Of a stretch of DNA of 64,000 nt, positions 1-12,300 are shown piece after piece. The stretch covers positions 18,024,001 to 18,088,000 of the forward strand of contig NC_046676.1 in NCBI RefSeq assembly GCF_003369915.1, given 5' to 3'. This DNA comes from Drosophila miranda (lineage: Eukaryota; Arthropoda; Insecta; Diptera; Drosophilidae). Below the pieces are notes generated by a model that saw only the letters and a program-made list of their open reading frames with translations, searched no databases and was not told the origin of the DNA. Position numbers and translations under genes: made by a program. Within the stretch, counting starts at the first letter, position 1. Each line of letters begins with the position of its first letter.

Positions 1-627
1 CGGATAAAAACGAATAGTAGCGGGAGGGATAGATATAGAATTTGCAAAATATCTTAAGCCTTTTGTGTGGGCGCCACCGAGTGTGTCAGCCGCACATCAG
101 ATGAATTAATCAACGTGTGTCGCTGTCTCTGTCGTCAATCTTGTGCTCCCTTCCGCATTTTGCTTGTATGCCGCATTCTGGCCGCCTTTTGGATTGGGAT
201 TGGTATTGGGATTCGGATTCCTGCCTGCCCAGCCCCGCCACTCGCTGGCTAATTTATTTATTTCAGTTTCGTTCGCTTTACGTTTGTTTGTTTGCTTGCT
301 TGTCTCTTCAATGGACGTCAACAGCTGGACATGTTCGCTGCGCTCCCTTTCCCTCGATTCGATTCAATTTAATTTCCATTTTCCTATCGAAATGTGTTGT
401 TTCTCACATGACAGAGCCCGTGGACGCAATTCCTTTGTCGTTCGAATCGATAGGCCAACGTGTCGTATGGGCAATGTTAGTTTATGAATTCAGCGAACAG
501 AAGCCCCGCAAGTGAAGGCCCCAACCCACCGCCGGGTATTATTATTGTTATTATATTTATATTGTCATTTGTCTTTGGGAGCAGCACGATAAAAGCGGAC
601 AATAAATATGAATACTTAGTTGTGGGG

Positions 628-694
628 CTGGCACTGGCACTGGCACTGGCACTGGCGGCAGGGGCACGGGCAGGGGCAGGGGCAGGCGCAGGGG
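628..694. repeat. Imperfect hexamer tandem repeat (CTGGCA / GGGGCA)
   Basis: Four to five copies of a CTGGCA unit pass directly into GGGGCA-like units. The open frames across it on both strands are repeat translations (Leu-Ala, Pro-Val) and not genes. Confidence 0.8.
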
Positions 695-1510
695 AGTGGA
701 TGGGCAGCGGCGACAATTCAATGTCATTATTGATGTCATGCTCTCATTTGTTTGTATTTGTATTGTATTTTTATGGTTTTATAACAGCCATTGCCCGTTG
801 GGTCTGGTCTTTCTTCTGCCAAGAAGATTTGGTATTTACATAATGTACACGATGATCTGCTCTCATTTCCCTAATATATAAATATGTACCTGAATTACCA
901 AACAATGCCATATGAATGGAATGCTACACCAAAAGAATCCCAGACATATTAAGAATATGTTTTGGGGAATGCCTTGAACAAATTTCCTTAATTACTCCGC
1001 TTCCAAAGAGTGTTCACACGAATCAAAAGCGAGAAATCTTTTGCGAAAAAACCCAAAAGAAACCAACAAAATCAATGACCATAATCCAATTTGGAACTGT
1101 CTGAACCTGAAACTGAAACTGATGTGCATATCTGTATGTATGTGTATCTATAATTTATTGCATTTCTGTTGAGATCCGCTTCAATCAAAACTTTTATGTC
1201 AGAGATTAACGATTAAAGTCATTAGCAGTTAAGATCGAGATCAGTCAAACTCTACTCTTGATGTGTCCTACCAGACAGCAGGCAACCTCATCCGCTCTCC
1301 TCTCGAGCGGAGTCCCTACATACGAGTGTATGAACAGACATCCAGAGATACAGATATCCATATATTATATTTGTACAGCAGACAAAAGGCAATACGGTTC
1401 ATTCTTTTATCGCTTTTGGCATTTTTAATGCGATGTCTGAGGCGGAGGTCGAGGTTTGAGGCATCGTCATCGACTGGGACGCGAGCTGGGGCTTGGTTTA
1501 TTGTGGCTTG

Positions 1511-1544
1511 GGGCACGGGACACGGGGCACGGGGCACGGGGCAG
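1511..1544. repeat. GGGCAC tandem repeat
   Basis: Short run of GGGGCAC units with one variant copy, in upstream intergenic DNA. Confidence 0.75.
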
Positions 1545-4500
1545 GACGAATACGGAGCTGAGCACATATTAAAAGGGCAGAGTTATAAAACATTAGCGCA
1601 TATTAATCATTTTTCTTTGGGGCCCATACGAAATCCCATTTATTCGTTACCATTTCCCGCCACAGATCTTGATGGGTTGCAACTGCAGTCAGTCCACAGC
1701 GCGGAATTCAATTAAAGTTTTCGGTGTAACCATTCCCGGGAATGAACACACAACCCGTACCGCACCGAACCAATGGTGGGGAGATGGAAAGTGGGGCGGC
1801 GGAGCTGTTGGTGGGTCGGATGGGGTCGTCAGAGTGTCTCGTGTGTAGGGCTGTGTGTTTGAGAACTGTCAAAATATTGACAGCGGCATCCGTTATGCTT
1901 TTTGCCCAAATTGATATTCTATTTTAAGAGTTCTCGCTCGCTCCCAGACTCCATCTCCGACTTCATTAAAAATATTTCCCCAAAATAGTAAGAAAAATCT
2001 AAATAAATAAAAAAACTTATGAATACGGCAGAGTTAATGATGCCTTGTCGCCCTAGCGCTGAGATACAAACATAATGGAGATACTCTCCGCCGTAATCAC
2101 TGACAAGCTCTTGACAGTTAGTTGGGGGCCCATTCCGATGCCCGATGAACGATGCCGGGTTGCAGTTTGGTTTGTGAATGAATTTTGTGCCACGCTTGGT
2201 CTTGAATTTCTGCCGATTGCCGATTTCTTCTAACTGTCTGCTCGTGGATCGTGGATCGTGGATTTCCACAACCGAACTGAACCAAACAAAAATTATTAAT
2301 GAAACCTATGCTCAAATGAAGTCCAGTCCGCCAGTCCGCCGGTCTGCCCCCTCAAGCCACATACAAAAAAAAGCTCGACAAGAGTGTGTGAAGCGATCCA
2401 ATGCTGCGATCCATGTCGGATCCCATCGGATCCAATGCGATCCATTGGCCATAGCCAAAATATCATCAATTATCGCCGATGCTCGTCGACTCATTCATAT
2501 TCCACCAGCAACAACGACGACGACGACGACCACTACGACGATCGCTGAATGTCGATCTGGTCAATCAATTTGGCTTTAACTTTGTCTCTCTCCCTGTGCC
2601 CGTCTCTAGCTCTAACTCTGGCCTAGGGCTAGAGGAACCACACCGCTTGCCCTCCCTCCCCTGCCCCACCTCTCACTCACACCGACAGGTAAAGATTGTT
2701 CGTTCAACAGCAGAAAATCGCTTTCTCACACATCGATGGACTCGTGGACTGACAAATTGCATTTCCTGGATTAATGATCGCCTAAATGGTATTTTATTAA
2801 TTGATGTTGTTCTCCTTCCCTTCCCCTTTCCCCTTTCCCCCTGCTCCCTCGTTATCCTCAACCGTTGCTTGTGTTGAAACTGTTAACTGTTGGTAAATTA
2901 TATATAATTATATTTGCATTTTTTATCTCACATTAAGGGGCAGGGACAAGCAGTCCAATTTAAATGATCTTTTTTTGTCAGAGGGGAATTAATTTACGCA
3001 ATTAATTAATAAGCCATTAATTACATTTCAGGTTTTGTGGATGTTTTATATAGAGGTATGACAAGTATGAATTACATGTAATATGGAAAAACATTTTAAT
3101 TTATCCCTAGCAATGCTGGAAATAGGATCGTTTTGTTTACCTTTGGATAACAAATGTATCTATAAAAATACACCTCCGAACACGAGCTCTAAATACAGTT
3201 AGATTATCTATAGAGGATGTTCTTCAAGACGTTACGAGTATCATTATCAGGGTAACCTATAACCGACGACCAATAAGATTTATATTATGAATTTCTATGC
3301 TTCTTTAAGATGGTTTTTCAGTTCACAATCTTTAGTTGGTAAACCAGTAAGTATTTTTTAACGATAGCACCCGGCTATTGCTTGCATTTTTTAGCCCCTT
3401 TCAGCCACAGATCGTCACCGTCAACACTGAGTCGACGTATCTATTTCCTAAAATATTGTACAAGTTCTAGTTCCGCCGAAGTTCACACCAGAAATAAGAT
3501 AAAACGGAAAAGTAAGCCGGAGAGATATTCATGTCGAATGTGTAATTCCCAAATCACTTAATACTCATCAACTAATGAGGCCTAAAAGCCTTCGGCCGCC
3601 GACGCGACGGATGTGTTGGACAATAACAACTTCAACTAATATCCATATCTCGTATACATACATACATGTGTACATATATGTACAATATGTATCTATATGC
3701 ATGTTTCCTCTCTCCTCTCCCGCTGCTCCACGATCTTTTTCGGTTTGTGTGGAGGTTAGTTTCTCTATATCTCATTTATTTATTTTGAAATTGTTAAGAG
3801 TACATACATATATCATTACTTTTTGTGGGTTTCCCGTTTCCCCACTTTTTCGGCTAACACACAAAATGCAGGAAATGGACGTGTTGACAAATAAACGAGG
3901 TTCCCCTGTTCAATATTTGCTAATATTCATGTATCTTTGTATGTATCTGAGAGTCTACTATATGTATCCACGGATTAAACACAAATTTCACCTGTGAAAA
4001 GGCGGCGTGCACGTTTCGTGTAAGTATCGCTCTATTGTACACTTGTACGTTGTTTGAAAATCAAATAGAAGTTTAGAGCTATTCCAAAAACGAAAGTTAA
4101 TAGTGACAAATTTGTCGGTGGAGGTAGTATCTGTGAGATACAGTTTTGGCACTGGACTCGGATGTGTTTTGGGGGTGTACGTGTGTTTTCGTGATGAATG
4201 CAGTCCAACTTCCCCTAGATCACACCCATTACCATTACCATTACACCTCCCACCACCCCATCCACTGTGTGCCCCACGAATTTGACGGCGTCTCATTAGT
4301 CACATTTAAAATTGTATTTAATTACTTTCTCACTTCATCATCAGTCAAGTCTGTGGGTCGGACGACTACGACGCCTCGTCATTGGTGTGTTTCCCTCCAG
4401 AGGGGGTGGTGGTGTGGGGTAGGTTGCACGCCTGCGCCTCCCCAAACGAATACATGCCACAGCGTCCGCTGGCTGTTTGTTCTGCAGACAAGAAGGCGAA

Positions 4501-5849
4501 AATTGATATACTTTCTGCTCCTGCCACTGCCACTGGCACTGGCACTGCTGCCGTCGACGTCGCTGCCTTTCATCAATTTCAAATTAGTGAAAATCGAGAA
4601 ACGGAAATTATTTACTATCTGGATGGGTGAAATGGGGATGGGTGATGGGTGGGTGGACGGTACAAGAGCCATGTATCCATCTATCTACCGTTTGGGCCAT
4701 TACAAGTGCAATTTATCTCGCAAATCATTAATCAGCTTTCTGTTTGTTTTTCCCTACTCACCCACACTCCACATGCCCCCCTCGACCAGCTGGTTGATTG
4801 TTTCCCCCCTCCGCACATTAACGGTATTTGGCAAACCACAAATGTGAATGTGAATGTATGCAGAGGCCCCGCCCCATTCGATAAACACACAACGAATATT
4901 CGACAAATGAAAAGGGCGTACGTAGCTGCTCAATTGAATCGCGTATAAAACACGATCGAAAGATATACAATACATAGGCACTCACACTGCACTACAGGCT
5001 TGAGTAATGGGAATAAATAATACCTGACTTTGCTCGTTGTAAAGTTATATTGCTTCAAACCTGCTATATTCCACTCACTTCCACCTGTACAGTTTGCACT
5101 CTTTTGCACATAGTAACCCCATTCGGTTTATTCACCAACCCTGCTCAATAGTGTATTCACGCTCTCCACACACCTGGTCTCTGGCCTTGTCTGTATGGGT
5201 ATCGAAACGGGCGATACGTTCACACACAAACAAACACGAATTCAGGTATTTATTGCATAGATTACTCTTACATAGTTACATACATCAAAACATACATACA
5301 TCGAGTGCATACGATTGGTTGACTGCTCTCTCTCTCTCCCCCTCCTTGTTGAGTGAAACGGATGGAAAAGAAACAGTTGGGAGCGAAAAGAGAGAAGTGG
5401 AACGAATAGCATCGGAACATCGAGCCACTCATACAGGCAACGAAGAAATGAGTCGTGAGCGTAATTTTGAATGGGCTATAAAAAGGGGTATGGACAACAG
5501 GCGAAAACAGCCAGGGAACAAATTAAAAACAAGTACGAACCTCACCTCGCAGTGCGTGATGAAAAATGTGCTATGAAGACAAAATTGAATTTTTTCATGG
5601 TATGATTGGCAAAAGGGTGGATTTTACCTTGCACGCCTTGCATTTTCAGTGCCGTTTTGCCTGTTGGTCATACCTCTTTGTTTCTCGGCGATTTACCAGT
5701 GGGCGGACTTGAAAGAACGGTTGGAATTTGAAATTACAACTAGACACGGGGTCCAAACAAGCTCCAATTCGATTTTTTTCCTCGTTGGCGTCGGTCGGTG
5801 CTCGTCCGTGTTTGTCCGGATTATAGGAGAATATAGGAGAATTATAGGA

Positions 5850-6329
5850 GGAAATAACAATTAAATATTACTAATCGAGGGGCTGTAATTCGGCTCGAAA
5901 ACAGTGCAGTGGCAGTGAGTGTTACGTGTTGTGTTCCGCCCCCGCCCCTGTCCACGTTCCGCAGAAGAATAATTTGTGCAACAACGGTAAAGATTGCCAA
6001 GAAATATTCGCAACCAAACAAACAACGAGAAGAGCAAGCAAAAAGCGAAAAGTGATCAAACGGTTCTTCAACGTCTCTTTTCGCCTCTCTTGGAGAAACC
6101 GAAGCGTGGGAGACGACCACCGAGGATCGACATCCATACCAGAACATAACGGTTCGCGCGAACGACACAAATGCAAACGACAGACGGAAGAAGAGCCACA
6201 AAAAAAGCTAAGAAACACAACAGAAAGAGTGCGGTGATATAGAAAACAGCAAATATCGGAACATTGATTTGAATCAGTATCAGAATATTCGTGGACCAGA
6301 GTGAGATAGAAGAAGCAGCGCTGGCTTCA
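5850..6329 (+). promoter_or_regulatory. Probable retn 5' leader with a short upstream ORF
   Basis: The sequence before the first coding exon is purine-rich and AAAC-rich, as is common in fly leaders. No clear TATA box or initiator was found, so the transcription start is uncertain. One upstream ATG at 6171 opens a 23-codon frame ending in TAG at 6240-6242, about 87 nt before the main ATG. It is rich in Lys and Arg. It could damp translation of retn if it is in the transcript. Confidence 0.45.
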
Positions 6330-9300
6330 ATGCAACTTCGCGTGCACCCTACTATGGACTGTAGCGGTCGTTCAAATAGCAATATTGAACGTGATTCCGA
6401 TTTGGGGGACGATCTGGTAAGATATCAAATTGTCGATTGAAAGGAAGTTGTGCTAAGGAAATGTAAGAAGTGTAAGATATGCAGTGATCTATACGTTTCC
6501 AAATTGAATGAGCATCTACATACATATCTGCTTGTATAACCCGTATTATCTTTATATATTTGCTTTTGTTGAGGGTCTCCGTCTCCTCTTAAGAACCCGT
6601 ACTCGATCTGCTTGATTACTCTTGATATAACATCAAAGATTGCTTTAATATTTGGCCCTCATCATCACGATGAGTAAGCATCTGGAAGCGCTCGGCTGAA
6701 ATACGTTTCATGCCAAAAATATGCCACAGACTCGTGTCTATCTGAACATCTCTTTCAATTATTTGACAAAATGTCCCAAGGTATATATTTCACCAGATGA
6801 AATTTGTCAAATCGAAATTAACGCAATATTCATCCTTTCATCTATCCATTAAATAGAGAATTTGATTGGTTTTTGTAACTCAATCATCATTTTGAGCAGA
6901 ATAACAATATTTCTGAAAATATTACATCAGAGATAAAGTGGATGTCGGAGAAAGCTATAGGGGAAATATCCAAACAGGTGTGTCGAACCGATCTGATTTG
7001 CCGTCGGCTTCCTACTTCTCCTACACCTTGATGATGATGATCTCTTATTTGGTTATTGGAGTTATTTTTGTGTTCGGCCTCAACCAGAAAACGAATTCAA
7101 GCAAAATCAAGTTAAATTGTTTGCAAACGATTCAAAGAGTAATTATAATGTTAAGATAATGTTGATATTGATGCAGGGGACAGAGGGAAGGCAGAGATAC
7201 TCGTATTTTTTTTTTTGGCGTTTCTATTTGTTAGAGAGCCGTTAAAAGGTGACATGCTAAATGGTACCACACAGCGCATTTCTCAAGCAGACCCACACAG
7301 ATACAGATACTCACACATTTACACATTGATTGGGCCTAAGTGCATAACATACTCATAAATACAAATAGATTCATCTGTTTCGGGAGGACGGACCCAGAGG
7401 CAGAGAAGAGACAGAGCCAGAGCCAGAGCCGCGTCCCGTCATCAGTGGGATCTCGTTCACAATTTCCATCTACCATCAATTGAAAGATCTCTTTCAATCC
7501 AAGCTCTTTGATGGCGTTCATATGTAAATAAATTGTTCAAATATTTGCATTATTTGTTAGTACCTTAAATGAATATTAAATGGGTTTTATTGCCTTTCAG
7601 TCCGCCGTTCCATTCGCTTTCAGTCTTTCAGTCTCAGGTATATCGTATCCATTGGTATGTGAATGTCGGCTGTGCAGCATCCGATGCTGTCTCTTCTTCA
7701 ATTCAATAAAACTCTTGTTAGTTTTTTCCAGCCTTTTGTTTTTCTTTCAGTTTTATTATTGTTAATAGACAGTGTGCCGGCAGTGGCAGTGGCGGTGGCC
7801 GGCCGGGTCGATCAACAATGAGCCAGACTTTATACACTCTCTCGGAGACGAGACGCGGCTATTTACATAATTTTTAATAGCCTCGCTTTTGGCCAGGCCA
7901 TCCAGCCACTGACTCCTCTGATAGACGGGCTGTTGTGCTGTGCAAACATTGTCCCGTCATATGATTATTCGAATTCCACTTTGGACATTCATTCCCTTCT
8001 TTGCGGCGGGTGTTAATTGAAGGGTAAGGATGAGGAAGAACGGGGGTTTCACAATTGAATATCACTTACATACGCCACCAACAACCCAACAACCAACAAT
8101 CGACAACCCCATGTGGGTGTTATTTAATTAACCCAAACCCCGAACTGAAAACTCTTTATATGCTGGTGTCATTCGCACATCCGATCCGATCCGAAAACGA
8201 TTCCCGCTTCTCGCGGATCCGATCCCCATACTGTGCGAGTTCCAGTACGAGTACGAGTATTTCTATTCAAATCAAATCCTAAGGCTACTCTGAGATTTTC
8301 AACTCGAAAGTCACGATTAAACAATAATGTGGGCTGTCAAAAAGTCATAAATTCTCAAATGAAACCAACTCCGAGCCTCCGAGTCGTGCCCAATGGCCCG
8401 ATGCTGCTGGATGTCCGATGCCGAAGCCGATGCCCATTACTTGTTGGCCGTCGTCGTCATTCCAGCACCGCCTTTAATTACTTGGGTTAAACGCAGAGTT
8501 TAAAATTATTTTGTCGAATTGTTGTCTTTAATTTTTGAATCGTTTTTAAATTAAATCAAGTTCCGAACATGACTCCTCTCCCACCCCAGACAATTGAACT
8601 TCACTGCCTCCCGCTTTGCAGTTGATTCGTTTTCTTGGCTTTTGCTCTACTGATTTTGACCACTGCACACGTGCTCCGGCCAGAGTTCCCACATTAAATC
8701 ATGGCCTTCGTGAGGGGGCAAGAGGTTCGGGGTTGGGGTTGGGATCTCCTCCGAAAATCTCAGTGGTTGTTAACTGCCCGTTTGGTGGTGCACGGATTCA
8801 CACTTTGGAATGGTTTTCGGGATTTATTTATGGTTTATGGTCGGTTTTTAATGGTTTGATAGTAGCACTTGATGGGAATTGAATTTTGAACATATTTTAA
8901 TGGAAGATCTCTTATAGAATATACGTCTTTGCGCTTCCTAACGAACTTTTAATGAATCCCTTCAATTGGTTGTCTCTTCTGATGGTCGAATGCTCGAATG
9001 TAAAATAATGCAGATCGGGTCACTTGCATACCCCCTCTCTGGATATATCCCTCTCCTCCCCAGTCTTTTGACCATCTCATTCATTCCACTAACCCATTTG
9101 GGTCGACAACGGCACCTGTTATAATTTGTTTGGCTTCTTGTACGCTGACAGGCAACGATTTTTATTAAATTCTTTTTGTGTGCTCCTCTTCTTTTCCTTC
9201 ATGCTGCTTCTGTTGCTGCTGTTGTTGTTGTTGTTGCATAACCATATAACCTACAGAGTGCGTATGTATGTGACTGTGGGGCAGGAAAAATATTTGATTA

Positions 9301-12300
9301 AGTATCTAGTGGGGAGGCCTGCCCTGTCTTGCCCTGCTGCTGCCCCTTCCATTGGGGTGACACTTCGGCTTCCACTTTCCGCCACACCCCCACTCCCACC
9401 CGTGACACACTCGACGCTTTGGTGGCGCTTTCAACCGCAATGACAAACGAAATTTGTTTTGCTTTTAGTATCTTTTGGGCGCGAACTTGAAACTGTCCAA
9501 AAGGATGGGGTGGTGGCAGGGACAGGGGCACGCGTGTTGTGTGTGATGTATGTGGGGCCGTATCCCGTCATTTGTGGCAGAATGAGTATAGGTTTTTAAT
9601 TTAATTTTCGCAATAACAAATTCGAAAAAAAAGTTGTATGGCGACAAATTTCAGCCGCAAAATCAACTGCAGAAAGTGCTCATAAAGAAATATGATTATT
9701 ATTGGTAATATTAGTACAGTTTTTTCCCTGCCGTTGCTGCTGTTTCATCTACTGTTTTTGTTGTTGCCGTGGCCGTATTGTTTTTAATGAATTTATGAAT
9801 TATTTTCCCAACCATAGCTAATAAAACTGTTAATTGGATTTTTCCAGCACAGCTGCCGATTGTGCGATAAACTTTTGCGCCAACGCGAAATACAAAAAAC
9901 AAAAAAAAACAACAAAAAACGGCAACGAAAATAACGAATCGCGAATGGCGAATCGCCAGACGAATAAATGTGAATGCAAAAATATGAATACCAAGGTGTA
10001 TTCATACCAAGGTGAGGCGTCTATCGCAAGGAAACACCTCAAACCATGGTTCATATGGGAGGATAATATATTTGTTGCGTAGAATAGACTGATCGAGAAT
10101 TGTTAACAGAGTGCTATTTCTCCTATTTCTCTCCTCTGTATTTCTCCCCCGAAATTGGCGAATGGTCGGGGGAGCCCACCAAGAATTTCATTTCCGAAAT
10201 CCTTCCAATCCCCTTCTTTAAGGCCCTGACTCACAATCCGAAAGTAAAGAGTCGAAGAGAGCTTTCTTCAGATGACTCCACACCCAAAAAAAAAGGCACA
10301 AAAGTAATGGAGTATATTTTTGGCAGACGACGGCGACAAGCCATTTGCCCCCCTCCTGCCAATGAGTTCCATATCCAGACAACCAGTCCGTCCAAGCAGT
10401 CCAAGTCGTCGGTCTTAGGGGCAGGGCCAGAGACAGGCCAGGCCGACTTGCGGGCTGGCCAAAGCAATAAAATAATGCAGTTTTTAATTATTGCCGCCTG
10501 CAATCGAAGCTAGACGCAGTGAATCCACCCCAGACCCAGACATTGAATGTGGACGTGGTCGGGTTTGGGTCGGGGTCGGTCTTGCAAGCGGGGGCTCCGC
10601 AGAAATAAATAGAGAGAGAGCCAGAAGAGAAGCTTCAGCCGAACCCAACTATTGCTGGTTGTTTAACCGTTGCGTTTTTCCTCCTCCTGGCTGCTCCTTC
10701 CCCTGCTCCTTCTCCACCCTTCTCTCTCTCTCACTCCTACTCCTCCTGTTGCCATTTAACCGGTTTCGTTTTTTGTGTTTTTATTGTTTACGCGAAACTT
10801 TTAGTCTGGCGTCCCGGCCGTCTGAAGCGCTGTAGCGCTCACTTTACATGGGCGTGCGTGTACGTACACATATGTACATATGTATGTACATGTGCATGTG
10901 CACTGGTATCTGTGTGCGCATATGCCGGCATATGTGTATCTGACAGATACTTTTTCGCGGACGCGAATGCGGCTCGCCAGCGCCATTACGTTTTGCTTGT
11001 GTGTGTGTGTGTGCGCGAGTAGGCATGCGTGTGTGTGTGTCTGTGTTTCTGTTTTGTTGTTTCCATTTTTATATTTTATTCGCTTTATTTTTTCCGCTCC
11101 GACGCTCGCGAGCGAATGAAATCGCGTTTGTTAGCACGCATACAGTCGCTCGTGTATCTGTGTGTGTGTGCGCGCCGTATACACGTATCTGTCAGATACG
11201 TTTTGCATTTTAATTTTATTTCCATGCCCCCAATGCCTGCTGCGGCGGCGGCAGAGTGGAGTACGATCTCTTCTCGACCACGTTGCACATGTTTTTGTTG
11301 TTGTTGTTGTTGTGTTTTTTGTCCTTTTCCCCATATCTTTTCTTTTATATTCCCTCTTTTAGCCGCTGGCTGTGGCTCTTCTTCCCCTTCCCCCTTTGCA
11401 GTTGCTGTTGTTGTTTGTCGTCGTTGCAGCGCGTTTTAAATACATAATTCGCCACGGGGTAGATGCGTAAATGAGCAATTTTTATTTATATATGTAGATA
11501 CATACATACATATTTATTCGGTTACAAGATACGCGTATGTATGTACATACTTACAAATGCTTGCGTGCGAACACATGTGGCAGTACCCCTTAGGGCCTGG
11601 ATCGTTGGTCCAAAAATTGATTGAACAATTCCGAATATCTGGGATTTTTTTGAGGAAAAATGAGTCGCCAGGCTCTTCCCGCTCACAAGTATATCCTTTA
11701 AATAGATGATATCCTATATATTTAACATTCAAATCCCAATCGGTATTCTTTTGTTAATTTCTCAGTTTTCGCATCGGTATATAACAATAATCCCAATAAA
11801 CTTAGGACGCCAGCACGCCCCGAGCTGATCCTCAATAGACGAGGAGAGACGAAGTGGACACTTGAGTCATAAGGACATTAGGCCCTCGGTTCGTTAAGAG
11901 TTCAAGCTAAAAAACAAAAACAAATCGGAGAAGAATGGAAAATCAAAAGAAACACGAGGAAATGCAGTTGCAGTAAAAGAAGCAAAGCAAAGCAAAGCCA
12001 GACATCGAGAGCTAAAGATACAGATACAGATACACATTACACATTACACATGCTGCTCGCTGGCAATGCATAATCTTAATCCTTCACACAATAAACGCCC
12101 CTTTGTGTGCGGTGGTTGGTAGCAGCGGCTGATCCTGTTTGCTGGCAGCGCCCTTCACAGCTTGCCTTGATGGTCTGGAGGTCCTGAGGTCCGTTCGCGG
12201 ACAGCATTGTCACATTATGGATTTCCGAGCGGTCGCAGCGGCACGTCCTTTTGTTTTAAATTAGCACGGCATGTTGCACATGCTGCGGCACGGGTTTGCT

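Larger units (their letters stand above)
1..5830. other. Intergenic DNA upstream of retn
   Basis: I find no convincing gene here. Open frames are short, lack codon-like protein sequence, and overlap on both strands. The stretch holds simple repeats (for example near 628-694 and 1511-1544), AT-rich blocks, and (CT)n patches around 5320-5340. It probably contains distal regulatory DNA for retn or the 3' flank of an unseen upstream gene, but no specific element can be named with confidence. Confidence 0.6.

Noticed and set aside
484..843. 119-codon plus frame with Leu-Ala and Gly-Ala repeats
   Set aside because: It is a translation of the CTGGCA/GGGGCA tandem repeat, with similar open frames on the other strand.
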